Assembly (NCBI RefSeq): GCF_009834515.1
Contig: NZ_CP019426.1
Span: 1,849,501-1,913,500 of the forward strand
Direction: 5' to 3'
Length of the DNA: 64,000 nt
From: Pseudomonas sp. R84
Lineage (GTDB): Bacteria > Pseudomonadota > Gammaproteobacteria > Pseudomonadales > Pseudomonadaceae
Shown here: positions 46,063 through 54,866 of the stretch, piece by piece
Position numbering within the stretch: position 1 is the first letter of the stretch
Layout of the letters: every line of letters begins with the position of its first letter
The notes under the pieces: model-generated
What the model was told of the DNA's origin: nothing
Database searches by the model: none
Seen by the model: only the letters and a program-made list of their open reading frames with translations
Position numbers and translations under genes: made by a program

Positions 46063-46190
46063 GTGGCTTTGCGCAGAGTGTATTCACGGCGGATGGCGCA
46101 GGTCAATCCATTTTCTCAAGCGCCTGTTTCATTCGTCGGAAGCCTTTATGACTGTGGCTTTTCGTCGCATGTGGCGCTTTTCGAGAATTA

Positions 46191-46200
46191 TTGTATACAA
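46191..46200. promoter_or_regulatory. Operator TTGTATACAA upstream of the GlcG-like gene
   Basis: Second perfect copy, 129 bp from the first centre to centre-start (138 bp), and 94 bp before the GlcG-like start. The pair suggests shared or looping control of the divergent genes. Confidence 0.6.
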
Positions 46201-46293
46201 AAAAATAACTCATTGTGTTCTATTTGTTGCATCGAGCTGCGGCAGAAAAGCGCAGCCCCACGACTTTCCCTATAACAAAATGAGGACGGCACC

Positions 46294-46734
46294 ATGAGCG
46301 CTTTAACCTTGAAAGTCGCAGTCAACCTGGTCAACGAAGCCATCAATGCAGGGCGCCGCATCAACGCCGCGCCGCTGACCATCGCGGTACTTGATACCGG
46401 CGGCCACCTGATCACCCTGCAACGTGAAGACGGCGCGAGCCTGTTGCGCCCGAACATCGCCATCGGCAAAGCCTGGGGCGCGATCGCCTTGGGTAAAGGC
46501 TCGCGCCTGCTCGCACTCGACGCGCAACAACGCCCAGCGTTTATTGCCGCACTGAACAGCATGGGCCAGGGCAGCGTCGTGCCGGCACCGGGTGGTGTGT
46601 TGATTCGTGATCAGGCAGGGAATGTGCTGGGCGCAATCGGGATCAGCGGGGATTTGTCGGATATTGATGAGCAGGTGGCTATTAAAGCGGTGGAGGCGCT
46701 GGAGTTGCGGGCGGATGCGGGGGTGGCTGCTTGA
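46294..46734 (+). CDS. GlcG/HbpS-family protein
   Basis: A 146-residue protein of the GlcG/HbpS (DUF336) family, found beside glycolate/glyoxylate genes; some members bind haem or act with cobalamin-dependent enzymes, but this one's role is unknown. Motifs include PLTIAVLDTGGHLITLQRED, AIGKAWGAIALG and PAPGGVLIRDQAGNVLGAIGISGD. It diverges from gcl and shares its operator type, so a link to glyoxylate metabolism is likely. Confidence 0.88.
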   Translation: MSALTLKVAVNLVNEAINAGRRINAAPLTIAVLDTGGHLITLQREDGASLLRPNIAIGKAWGAIALGKGSRLLALDAQQRPAFIAALNSMGQGSVVPAPGGVLIRDQAGNVLGAIGISGDLSDIDEQVAIKAVEALELRADAGVAA

Positions 46735-46758
46735 ATCTGCGTTGATTGAATAACCGCT

Positions 46759-46851
46759 ATCGCGAGCAGGCTCACTCCTACAGGGATTTGTGTTCAGACA
46801 CAAAATGTTTGAACACCTCAGATCCCCTGTAGGAGTGAGCCTGCTCGCGAT
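46759..46851. repeat. REP doublet left of the RAYT gene
   Basis: Inverted copies of ATCGCGAGCAGGCTCACTCC (46759-46784) and its complement (46825-46851). Confidence 0.9.
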
Positions 46852-46946
46852 TGCTATCTACCAGACACATCCTGCCAACAGTTGACCGCTCCATCTGCCT
46901 TTCCCGGTACTAGCCTTGTCATGACCTGATCACAGAGGGCAAAGGA

Positions 46947-47405
46947 ATGCCGGATCTACCTGCTGCACATAAATTGCGAGTCGGGCGCTATACCGAAGTC
47001 AGTCGAATCTACCTGTTAACCAGCACCACTTATCAACGAAAGCCGATCTTCACGAATTTTGCTTTGGGCAAACTGGTCGCTGATCAATTCCGACACGCGC
47101 AAGATTCAGGGCTGGTGAGCTCACTAGCCTGGGTAGTGATGCCAGATCATTTCCATTGGTTGATTGAATTGCAACGAGGTTCATTGAGTGAGGTAATGCA
47201 AAAAACCAAATCGCTGAGCACCAAGGCTGTCAGGCAAGCTTCCGGTGGAAACAGCGTTCTCTGGCAGAGAGGGTTTCATGACCGCGCCCTGAGACGGGAA
47301 GAAGATCTGGTGAAGATGGCGCGTTATGTCGTGGCCAACCCGTTGCGGGCCGGGCTGGTGGAGAAGCTTGGCGACTATCCGCTGTGGGATGCCATCTGGG
47401 TTTGA
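46947..47405 (+). CDS. REP-associated tyrosine transposase (RAYT)
   Basis: A 152-residue Y1/HUH single-strand transposase domain. The HUH motif is HFH (His68, His70, in VVMPDHFHWLIE) and the catalytic Tyr is Tyr127 in ARYVVANPLRAGLV. RAYTs are single-copy, domesticated-looking relatives of IS200/IS605 enzymes that are thought to move REP doublets. Doublets flank it at 46759-46851 and 47425-47490. The reading frame is full length with no damage seen. A possible start signal is AGGGCAAAGGA before the ATG. Confidence 0.92.
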   Translation: MPDLPAAHKLRVGRYTEVSRIYLLTSTTYQRKPIFTNFALGKLVADQFRHAQDSGLVSSLAWVVMPDHFHWLIELQRGSLSEVMQKTKSLSTKAVRQASGGNSVLWQRGFHDRALRREEDLVKMARYVVANPLRAGLVEKLGDYPLWDAIWV

Positions 47406-47424
47406 CCTGAAACCAAGTTGCCTC

Positions 47425-47490
47425 GATCGCGAGCAGGCTCACTCCTACAGGGGAACGCATTCCAAATGTAGGAGCGAGCCTGCTCGCGAT
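47425..47490. repeat. REP doublet right of the RAYT gene
   Basis: Inverted copies with the short spacer GGGAACGCATTCCAAA. Same sequence family as the left doublet. Confidence 0.9.
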
Positions 47491-47507
47491 GGCGTCTCCA
47501 AAGTGTT

Positions 47508-48113
47508 TCAGTCCGGCTCACAGCCTTTCAACACCAACCGGATAATCGTCTGCGCCGCCGCTTCATAATCGGCTTCATCCAGCTTGTCCTTCCCCGTGAT
47601 GGCAGAAATCTGCCAGTCAAAGTCGGCGTAGGTCTGGGTCGCGGCCCAGATGCTGAACATCAGGTGGTTGGGGTCGATCGGGGCGATCTGGCCGCGATCG
47701 ATCCAGCTCTGGATGCAGTCGATGTTGTGCTTGGCCTGGCCGTTGAGCTGCTCGACCAGGTCGGCGCTCAGGTGCGGGGCGCCGTGCATGATTTCGCTGG
47801 CGAATACTTTCGAGGCGAAGGGCAGGTCGCGGGAGATACGGATCTTCGAGCGGATGTAGCCGCTCAGCACTTCGCTCGGTACGCCGTCCGGATTGAAAGG
47901 CGTCGAGGCCTGCAAAATCGGCACGATGATGCTTTCCAATACCTCGCGGTAGAGGTTTTCCTTGGACTTGAAGTAGTAGTAGACGTTGGGCTTGGGCAAT
48001 CCCGCCTTGGCGGCGATGTCGCTGGTTTTGGTCGCAGCGAAGCCCTTGTCGGCAAACTCCTCACTGGCGGCACGCAGGATCAGTTCTTTGTTGCGCTCGC
48101 GGATTGTGCTCAT
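47508..48113 (-). CDS. TetR-family regulator (RutR/YcdC-like)
   Basis: A 201-residue repressor-type regulator. The N-terminal helix-turn-helix is SEEFADKGFAATKTSDIAAKAGLPKPNVYYYFKSKENLY (about residues 17-55). The C-terminal part resembles the RutR/YcdC group, whose members often sense pyrimidine or purine products. ATG 48113 (MSTIRERN) is preferred over an in-frame start 13 codons upstream. Its target is not evident; it is divergent from the DUF808 gene. Confidence 0.85.
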   Translation of the reverse strand: MSTIRERNKELILRAASEEFADKGFAATKTSDIAAKAGLPKPNVYYYFKSKENLYREVLESIIVPILQASTPFNPDGVPSEVLSGYIRSKIRISRDLPFASKVFASEIMHGAPHLSADLVEQLNGQAKHNIDCIQSWIDRGQIAPIDPNHLMFSIWAATQTYADFDWQISAITGKDKLDEADYEAAAQTIIRLVLKGCEPD

Positions 48114-48248
48114 AAACCCGGTGGTTCCTTGCCTGTTCTGGCGGTTGCGCATGGTAGCACCGGCCTCGCGCGACGCTCAAGAATGCCCCGCGTGGTCTAA
48201 GGTCGCGTTATGCTTCGCAACATTCATACATAAAAGGAAACAGGATTC

Positions 48249-49163
48249 ATGGCAGGAAGCAGTTTGCTGGTGCTGGTCGACGATATTGCCACCGTGCTGG
48301 ACGACGTGGCGTTGATGAGCAAAATGGCCGCCAAGAAGACCGCCGGCGTACTCGGCGATGATCTGGCGCTCAACGCCCAGCAGGTCTCCGGCGTACGTGC
48401 CGAGCGGGAAATTCCCGTGGTCTGGGCCGTGGCCAAGGGCTCGTTCGTCAACAAGCTGATTCTGGTGCCATCGGCGCTAGCGATCAGTGCGTTCGTGCCG
48501 TGGCTGGTGACGCCGCTGTTGATGGTCGGTGGTGCCTATCTGTGTTTCGAGGGCTTCGAGAAGCTCGCGCACAAGTTTCTGCACAGTGCGGCTGAAGATG
48601 AAGCCGAACATGCGCAACTGACTGAGGCGGTAGCGGATCCGGCGACGGATCTGGTGGCGTACGAGAAGGACAAGATCAAAGGCGCGATTCGCACCGACTT
48701 CATCCTCTCGGCAGAGATTATCGCGATCACTCTGGGCACCGTGGCAACTGCCTCGCTGACTCAGCAAGTGATTGTCATGTCCGGCATTGCGATTGTGATG
48801 ACGGTGGGCGTTTATGGCCTGGTGGCGGGCATCGTCAAACTCGACGACCTCGGCCTGTGGCTGACGCAAAAGCCTGGGCAGTTTGCGAAAAAAGTCGGCA
48901 GCGCCATTCTCAGCGCCGCGCCATACATGATGAAAACCTTGTCGGTGGTCGGTACGGCAGCGATGTTCCTGGTCGGCGGCGGCATCCTCACCCACGGCGT
49001 GCCGGTGGTGCATGACTGGATTGAAGGCGTAGGCGCAGCGGCCGGCAGTGTCGGGTTTGCGGTGCCGATGTTGCTCAATGGTGTCGCGGGGATTATCGCT
49101 GGGGCAGTGGTGTTGGCGGTGGTTTCCGTTGTCGGCAAAATCTGGAAATCTCTGAAAAACTGA
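48249..49163 (+). CDS. yedI: DUF808 (YedI) family membrane protein
   Basis: A 304-residue inner-membrane protein of unknown function. The family N-terminus [40 protein letters not shown] is clear, followed by about six membrane segments ([64 protein letters not shown]). An AAAAGGAAACAGG ribosome-binding region precedes the ATG. Confidence 0.9.
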   Translation: MAGSSLLVLVDDIATVLDDVALMSKMAAKKTAGVLGDDLALNAQQVSGVRAEREIPVVWAVAKGSFVNKLILVPSALAISAFVPWLVTPLLMVGGAYLCFEGFEKLAHKFLHSAAEDEAEHAQLTEAVADPATDLVAYEKDKIKGAIRTDFILSAEIIAITLGTVATASLTQQVIVMSGIAIVMTVGVYGLVAGIVKLDDLGLWLTQKPGQFAKKVGSAILSAAPYMMKTLSVVGTAAMFLVGGGILTHGVPVVHDWIEGVGAAAGSVGFAVPMLLNGVAGIIAGAVVLAVVSVVGKIWKSLKN

Positions 49164-49181
49164 CATTCAACACAAAACCCT

Positions 49182-49270
49182 TGTAGGAGTGAGCCTGCTC
49201 GCGATAGCGGTGTGTCAGCACTGCAAATGGTGGCGGGTAGACCGCTATCGCGAGCAGGCTCACTCCTACA
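49182..49270. repeat. REP doublet after yedI
   Basis: Inverted copies of TGTAGGAGTGAGCCTGCTCGCGATAGCGGT at 49182-49211 and 49241-49270; here the arms extend to about 29 bp. Confidence 0.9.
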
Positions 49271-49292
49271 GTTTGATCTTTGTTGCGACATG

Positions 49293-49330
49293 AAAAAGGG
49301 CCATTCGACTCGCATCGAATGGCCCTTTTT
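49293..49330. terminator. Bidirectional terminator
   Basis: AAAAAGGGCCATTCGA (49293-49308) pairs perfectly with TCGAATGGCCCTTTTT (49315-49330), between convergent yedI and mlaA. Confidence 0.9.
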
Positions 49331-49344
49331 GTACCTGCCGAAAA

Positions 49345-50133
49345 CTACTCGGCGATCTGCAACTTACGCGCCTCGGTATATACGTAACGCACCTTCTCGT
49401 ACTCGAACGGTGAGTTCATCTGGCCATAACGGAAGCTGGTCTGATAACGCTTGTCGACCGCACGCAGGGCCCAGACTTCTGGATGGTTGGAGCTGACTTC
49501 CGAGACGTTGAGGAAGTTGATCGCCGATTCAGCGGTGTAATCGACAGCAAGGCCTGCAGTGTCGCGGATGTTCGACGGGCCGAAGATCGGCAGCACGAAG
49601 TAGGCACCGCCCGGTACACCGTAGAAGCCCAACGTCTGACCGAAGTCTTCGCTCTGACGCGGCAGGCCCATGGCGGTGGCCGGGTCCCACAGGCCGGCGA
49701 TGCCGATGGTGGTGTTGAGCAGCAGGCGTGCGGTGGTTTCCATCGAGCGCTGGCCCTTGAACTGCAGCAGGCTGTTGACCAGGTTCGGGACGTCACCGAG
49801 GTTGTTGAAGAAGTTGCTCACGCCCGTGCGCAAAAAGCTGGGTGTGATGTAACGGTAGCCATCGACCACCGGCAGGAACACCCATTGGTCGAAGCGATAG
49901 TTGAAGTGGTAAACCCGGCGGTTCCACGATTCCAGCGGGTCGTAGACGTTCAGTGCGTTGAGCGTCGAACGCTCGAATTCGCGCTGATCCAGCCCCGGGT
50001 TGAACTTGAGTTTGGACAGCGGTTCCTTGAAGCCGTCGCTGTCGACGACCACCGGCGCGTTGGCTTTACTGTTGTCGGCCTGGGCCACGCCTGCGCAGAG
50101 GAGCGCTGCCATCAGCAGGAGATATTTAGCCAC
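49345..50133 (-). CDS. mlaA: MlaA/VacJ family outer-membrane protein
   Basis: Outer-membrane component of the Mla retrograde phospholipid transport system, which removes phospholipid from the outer leaflet. It is 262 residues. Family motifs are DPLESWNRRVYHFNYRFDQWVFLP, GVSNFFNNLGDVPNLVNSLLQFK and PRQSEDFGQTLGFYGVPGGAYFVLPIFGPSN. The signal peptide ends in AQA; there is no clear lipobox (Cys13 lies in MAALLCAGV, an atypical setting), whereas many MlaA proteins are lipoproteins. It overlaps the hydrolase gene by 8 bp. Confidence 0.9.
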   Translation of the reverse strand: MAKYLLLMAALLCAGVAQADNSKANAPVVVDSDGFKEPLSKLKFNPGLDQREFERSTLNALNVYDPLESWNRRVYHFNYRFDQWVFLPVVDGYRYITPSFLRTGVSNFFNNLGDVPNLVNSLLQFKGQRSMETTARLLLNTTIGIAGLWDPATAMGLPRQSEDFGQTLGFYGVPGGAYFVLPIFGPSNIRDTAGLAVDYTAESAINFLNVSEVSSNHPEVWALRAVDKRYQTSFRYGQMNSPFEYEKVRYVYTEARKLQIAE

Positions 50134-51424
50134 GGAAGAACTCCAGCATGGCGTCGCTGTTGACGCGGTAGTTAATGTTGCCGCAATGGCCGCCCAGAGG
50201 GTAAACGGTCAGGCGATCACCGAAGGTCTTGCGCAGGAAACCGAGGTCGCCCGGGCCGAGGATCACGTCGTCGGCGTTGTGCATCACGGCGATTTTCGGG
50301 CTGTCGTGCAGGTAATCCTTGAGCGCATACAGGCTGACCTGATCGATCAGTTGCAGCAGGCTGCCGCCGTCGGTGCGCGCGCGCCACATCGGGATCACCT
50401 GATCGGTCAGGTAGCAGTCGAAGTCGCACTGCAGCGCACGCTTGAGGAACGGCGTGAGGCTGGTGCCTTCGGTGATCGGGAATTTCGGCGGGGTGATCAG
50501 GCCACGGCGGTTGATCAGGTCCGAGGTGAACGCAATGTCGGCCGCCGAGAAGCGGAACGAGGTGCCGATCAGCATCGCCATCTGTTCGTTGGTCAGGTGC
50601 TGCTTGGACTGCTGGAAGTCGTAGAGCAGCGCATCGTTGAGGTCGATGTAGCCTTTCTGCTGGAAGTAGCGGGTCAGCTTCGACAACACCAGCTCATAGA
50701 ATGTCGTGCTGGTGTTGATGCCTTTAACTTCGGTTTGCACCAGTTTGTCGAGATTGGTGATCGAGGTGTAGAGGTTGACCGGCGGATTGAGCAACAGCAC
50801 TTTCTTGAAGTTGAAGCTGCGGCGCGTCTCGTCCAGATGCGCAACGAACGCGGCATCCAGAGCGCCGAGGCTGTAACCGGTCAGGTAATACTCGGTGACT
50901 GGCAGCTTGGGATTTTGCGCGCGAACGGCTTGCATCACCCGGTACATGTCTTCGGCGTCTTCCTTGGTCACGCCCGGCGTGGCGAAACGCGAGGCCGCGC
51001 TGATGAAGTCGAAACTGGTCGGCGACGACAGCTGCACAACGTGGTAGCCGGCCTTGTAGTAAAGCTTTTTCAGGTATTCGTTGAGCGTGCTGTCATAGCG
51101 CGCGCCGGTGCCGGCGATCAGGAAGATCAGCGGTGCCGGCTTGTCCTGGGTGGCGATGCGGTAGGTGAGCTTTTTCACCGCCCAGAAGTTGTCCGGCAGG
51201 ATGAACTCTCGTTCCGGACGCAACGTCAAGCTGCGGTCCGACTGATTGATGTCGTCGTCCAGCGGCAATTCCGGGCGCAAGTCCGGCGGCGTCGTGGCGA
51301 TGGTCGCCTCGAACGGGTTGGTCAGGGGATAGCCATAACTGGCGGCATCGATATCCACCGCCAGTGCGGACGCACTCAAAATAAGGCCGCTGAACAGCGC
51401 GGCGAAGCGCAAGGAACGGAGCAT
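50126..51424 (-). CDS. Secreted alpha/beta-hydrolase-fold protein next to mlaA
   Basis: A 432-residue protein often labelled serine/threonine kinase in databases, but the sequence shows an alpha/beta-hydrolase core: nucleophile Ser185 in LTGYSLGALDAAF, an acid in HNADDVILGP and His in PLGGHCGN. The signal peptide is MLRSLRFAALFSGLILSASALA. The early FLIAGTGARYDS fits an oxyanion loop. Overlap with mlaA suggests a lipid-related role, for example acyl-ester cleavage, but this is inference. Confidence 0.75.
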   Translation of the reverse strand: MLRSLRFAALFSGLILSASALAVDIDAASYGYPLTNPFEATIATTPPDLRPELPLDDDINQSDRSLTLRPEREFILPDNFWAVKKLTYRIATQDKPAPLIFLIAGTGARYDSTLNEYLKKLYYKAGYHVVQLSSPTSFDFISAASRFATPGVTKEDAEDMYRVMQAVRAQNPKLPVTEYYLTGYSLGALDAAFVAHLDETRRSFNFKKVLLLNPPVNLYTSITNLDKLVQTEVKGINTSTTFYELVLSKLTRYFQQKGYIDLNDALLYDFQQSKQHLTNEQMAMLIGTSFRFSAADIAFTSDLINRRGLITPPKFPITEGTSLTPFLKRALQCDFDCYLTDQVIPMWRARTDGGSLLQLIDQVSLYALKDYLHDSPKIAVMHNADDVILGPGDLGFLRKTFGDRLTVYPLGGHCGNINYRVNSDAMLEFFRG

Positions 51425-51648
51425 GACTAGATCCCTTAGAGGAAGGTGCCGAATGAAGTTCGCAGGCTATGACCACCGGGGTTGCGCCAAAGTGCCATGC
51501 TGCGGCACCAAACAGGCAGAATTCGGAGTAATAGTAGCTGGACGATACACTTTGCACGCCCTGAATGAACAGTTAACAGTTGTTAGTTCTTGCACACGGC
51601 TGGCGGCAGATTAAGCTGGCCGCCGATTTCCGAAGATTGGAGTGTTTC

Positions 51649-52017
51649 ATGTCCCACCGTTTTCCCGTGATTTTGCTGCTCGTTCTGTTGCCGTTGTGGC
51701 TGGCCGCCAGTTATGGCGCGCGTTATGGCTTTATGGAAGACGGGCAGTGGGTCGGTATCTGCGTGGATGAGGCCAGCCGCTGGGAATGTCAGGTGCGTTC
51801 GAACCTGGGCTTGATGATTCATTTCAAGGTGTTGGGCTGGACGGCGCTCGGCGCGGCGCTGATCGGTTTCGTGTTGCCCGGGCGGGCAGGGTGGTGGCTG
51901 GCGGTGCTGGCGCTGGTGTTCGGCGTGCCGGCACTGGCGTTGTACAACACCACGTTGGCGGTGTTTGCGTTGGTGATTGCCGGGTTGCGACTGGTCCGCG
52001 AGTCCCGTAGCGACTGA
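51649..52017 (+). CDS. Small membrane protein of unknown function
   Basis: A 122-residue protein with about four hydrophobic segments (FPVILLLVLLPLWLAASY, MIHFKVLGWTALGAALIGFVL, GWWLAVLALVFGVPALALY, AVFALVIAGLRLV). Two Cys in the first periplasmic loop (GICVDEASRWEC) could form a disulphide. ATG 51649 follows TTGGAGTG. I do not recognise a family. Confidence 0.7.
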   Translation: MSHRFPVILLLVLLPLWLAASYGARYGFMEDGQWVGICVDEASRWECQVRSNLGLMIHFKVLGWTALGAALIGFVLPGRAGWWLAVLALVFGVPALALYNTTLAVFALVIAGLRLVRESRSD

Positions 52018-52019
52018 TG

Positions 52020-52101
52020 GAAAAGATCGCAGCCTTCGGCAGCTCCTACATTGAAATGGCGTACACCTTGTAGGAGCTGCCGAAGGCTGCGATCTTTTGA
52101 T
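52020..52101. repeat. REP doublet (GTAGGAGCTGCCGAAGGCTGCGATC type)
   Basis: Inverted copies at 52020-52050 and 52070-52101 between convergent genes. Confidence 0.9.
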
Positions 52102-52112
52102 CTTGCTTTTGA

Positions 52113-53666
52113 TCAGTCTTTTCGAACGCGCAGGCAGCGCCACAAAGCAGCCACCATCAACCCGCTGACCAACGCCCAACCCCACGCCTGCTGATTCTGC
52201 AACCCTTCCTGATACAGCTGCGGCGCAATCCCCGCGCCGACAATAAACGTCAGCAGGGCAATTTCCCGGCGCGGCACGCTGACCGGACGGCACAGATAAA
52301 CCAGCGCCGGCAGCACGAACGCCATGCTCGCAAAGCTGCGATAACGCGGATCGAACACCATCTCCAGCATCATCACCGCAGCGGCAAAGCCTGCTGCCGC
52401 GACCAGCCAGCCCGCGCGGCGCTCCAGTAGATTGAACGCCCGCTCACGCCAGCCGGCACGCGCGCTCAGCGTCAGCGCAGCGTGTGCCAACACCAACAGA
52501 TTCAACGCCGTCAGCAAACCGACCCACAACCACTCACTGGCAAACCGCGTAGTCACCCGCGCCAGATCACCCCAAGCGCCAATCGAGCAGGCGGCGAGGA
52601 CGCCCAGCAGCGGCAACACCAGCGCCGAGCGCGTCGTGCGAACGCGACCGCCGAGCATCAGTGTGCCAAGAAAAATCAAACCACCGACCGCCAGCCATTC
52701 CTTCCAGTACGGCACGTTGGTCACCGGCCCGGCGAGCACGCCTTTGTCCTGACGATCCGCGTCGAACAGCCCCCAGTAACCGCCGACCGCGCCTTCACTG
52801 CCGCGCTTCCACGGCTGGTCAAACGCTTCGATCAGGTTGTAATGCCAGCCCTCCTTCTCGGCCATCGCGACAAAACCACGAATGAATTTGGCCTCATTGA
52901 CCCGACTCGGCAGGGCGGTCTCGCGCTGACGGCCTTCGCTCGGCCAGCCGGTTTCGCCGATCATTACGTCCTTCGGTGCGAACTTATTGCCGAACACTTG
53001 GCGCACATCCGCGACATGTTGCAGGGCGACGTCGATGTTTGACGGATCATCTTCCCAGTACGGCAGCAGGTGAATGGTCAGGAAGTCCACCGCCGGCGCG
53101 ATTTCCGGATGCTTGAGCCAGAACTCCCAGACATCGGCGTACGTCACCGATTGCTTGACCTGACTTTTGACCTTGTTGATCAATCGGGCCAGTTGCGCGC
53201 CGGTGACTTCCTTGCGCAGCAGCGCCTCGTTGCCGACGATCACCGCGCTGACCACGTCCGGGTTGGCGTTGGCCGATTTGATCAGCAGGTCGACTTCTTT
53301 CTCGGTGTCCACCGGATTGCTGTTGACCCATGCGCCGATCATCAATTTGAGACCATGTTTGCGCGCCAGATCCGGCAGGGCTTCGAGGCCCGTCATCGAA
53401 TAAGTGCGAATGCACTCAAAGCGTGTCGCCAGCAATGCGAGATCGGCGTCCATGCGCTCCGGGCGCAGCTTGAACGGCACGTCGAACGGTGATTGGTCTT
53501 TATCGAACGGGGTGTAGGAGGCGCACTGCAATTTATGCGTCGGGGTCGCAGCGTCGGGCAGGATCACCGGTTGGCCGAGGCCGTACCAGAAGCCCCCGAG
53601 GGCAAACAGCCCAAGCAGGCAGGCGAAGAGATAAGGCAGAAAGGGAAAACGGGAAGTCGCGGACAT
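52113..53666 (-). CDS. GH17-family membrane beta-glucan enzyme
   Basis: A 517-residue protein. After one N-terminal membrane helix, a periplasmic glycoside hydrolase family 17 domain spans about residues 45-300, with the acid/base Glu147 (IVGNEALLRKE) and nucleophile Glu238 (MIGETGWPSEGR). About eight C-terminal membrane helices follow. Such proteins are usually annotated as beta-(1-3)/(1-6)-glucan synthase or transferase and may remodel cyclic or branched glucans. ATG 53666 (MSATSRFPF) is preferred over a start 14 codons upstream. Confidence 0.85.
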   Translation of the reverse strand: MSATSRFPFLPYLFACLLGLFALGGFWYGLGQPVILPDAATPTHKLQCASYTPFDKDQSPFDVPFKLRPERMDADLALLATRFECIRTYSMTGLEALPDLARKHGLKLMIGAWVNSNPVDTEKEVDLLIKSANANPDVVSAVIVGNEALLRKEVTGAQLARLINKVKSQVKQSVTYADVWEFWLKHPEIAPAVDFLTIHLLPYWEDDPSNIDVALQHVADVRQVFGNKFAPKDVMIGETGWPSEGRQRETALPSRVNEAKFIRGFVAMAEKEGWHYNLIEAFDQPWKRGSEGAVGGYWGLFDADRQDKGVLAGPVTNVPYWKEWLAVGGLIFLGTLMLGGRVRTTRSALVLPLLGVLAACSIGAWGDLARVTTRFASEWLWVGLLTALNLLVLAHAALTLSARAGWRERAFNLLERRAGWLVAAAGFAAAVMMLEMVFDPRYRSFASMAFVLPALVYLCRPVSVPRREIALLTFIVGAGIAPQLYQEGLQNQQAWGWALVSGLMVAALWRCLRVRKD

Positions 53667-53994
53667 GGTCAGGCCGAGTGGCTGCAAAGCGACGCATGTT
53701 ACCTGCATTTATAGAGGGGTTGGTGGCCCGCATGATTTGTACATGCAAAGTTCGGGCGGATTGTCTGGCGTCAAATATTCGGGCGCCATTAATGGCCTTG
53801 TGATGTCGTTTCTCGTTGTCTTGAGGTCGCTGGCAGAGCAGGTCGACTGCCGCGTGAGGTTGATGATCAAGCCATCAGTGCTCCGCTGATGTTCTAACGA
53901 GTTTGCGGTCAGGCGTGATGGGGGCGCCGTGCACCATAACAATACGTTGACGCCGCCCGTCATCCGTCGGGCGCAGCATTTCGGGGAAGTAACG
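53667..53994. other. 328-bp intergenic region before betX
   Basis: No gene is supported. A perfect 12-bp palindrome GCCATTAATGGC lies at 53785-53796, and a CATG-ATTTGTA-CATG dyad at 53733-53747. The region should include the betX promoter; betaine-binding genes are often GbdR-controlled, but no site was recognised. Confidence 0.4.
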
Positions 53995-54846
53995 ATGAAG
54001 ATGCGACGACTTTTAGGCGCAAGTGCTGCTCTGGTGCTTGCGATGAGTTCCACGTTCGCCAGTGCAGAAAAACAGACCCTGAACATCGGTTACGTTGACG
54101 GTTGGTCCGACAGCGTCGCGACCACCCACGTGGCGGCCGAGGTGATCAAACAGAAACTCGGCTACGACGTGAAACTGCAAGCCGTTGCCACCGGGATCAT
54201 GTGGCAGGGTGTTGCCACCGGCAAGCTCGACGCCATGCTCTCCGCCTGGCTGCCAGTGACCCATGGCGAGTACTGGACGAAGAACAAGGATCTGGTCGTC
54301 GACTACGGCCCGAACTTCAAGGATGCGAAAATCGGCCTGATCGTGCCGGAGTATGTGAAAGCCAAGTCGATCGAAGACCTGAAAACCGATGACACCTTCA
54401 AAAATCGCATCGTCGGTATCGACGCCGGTTCGGGCGTTATGCTCAAAACCGATCAGGCGATCAAGGATTACGGCCTCGACAAATACAGCCTCAAAGCCAG
54501 TTCTGGCGCCGGCATGATTGCCGAGCTGACCCGTGCCGAGAAGAAAAACGAATCCATCGCGGTCACCGGTTGGGTGCCGCACTGGATGTTCGCCAAGTGG
54601 AAACTGCGCTTCCTCGACGACCCGAAAGGCGTGTATGGCGCGGCTGAAACCGTGAACAGCATCGGCAGTAAAGAACTCGCGACCAAAGCACCGGAAGTGG
54701 CCAAGTTCCTGAAGAACTTCCAGTGGGCGTCGAAAGACGAAATCGGCGAGGTCATGCTGGCAATCCAGGACGGTGCCAAGCCTGACGCAGCGGCGAAAGA
54801 TTGGGTCGCCAAGCACCCGGATCGCGTGGCTGACTGGACCAAATAA
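53995..54846 (+). CDS. betX: Glycine betaine-binding protein BetX (orphan)
   Basis: Periplasmic substrate-binding protein of the choline/betaine/carnitine group. It is 283 residues with a signal peptide ending in ASA (about residue 24). Motifs are LNIGYVDGWSDSVATTHVAAEVI, MLSAWLPVTHGEYW, GIDAGSGVML and TGWVPHWMFAKWKLRFL (aromatic box for the quaternary amine). No permease or ATPase is adjacent; in P. aeruginosa the BetX gene is likewise remote from the shared Cbc transporter and sits next to the DUF485/actP pair, as here. AGT GGGGAAG-type RBS precedes the ATG. Confidence 0.88.
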   Translation: MKMRRLLGASAALVLAMSSTFASAEKQTLNIGYVDGWSDSVATTHVAAEVIKQKLGYDVKLQAVATGIMWQGVATGKLDAMLSAWLPVTHGEYWTKNKDLVVDYGPNFKDAKIGLIVPEYVKAKSIEDLKTDDTFKNRIVGIDAGSGVMLKTDQAIKDYGLDKYSLKASSGAGMIAELTRAEKKNESIAVTGWVPHWMFAKWKLRFLDDPKGVYGAAETVNSIGSKELATKAPEVAKFLKNFQWASKDEIGEVMLAIQDGAKPDAAAKDWVAKHPDRVADWTK

Positions 54847-54866
54847 CCGCAACACCGCTGTACCCC

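Noticed and set aside
50126..51424. Serine/threonine kinase identity often attached to this family
   Set aside because: No kinase P-loop, HRD or DFG motifs; the GYSLG nucleophile elbow and C-terminal His fit an alpha/beta hydrolase.
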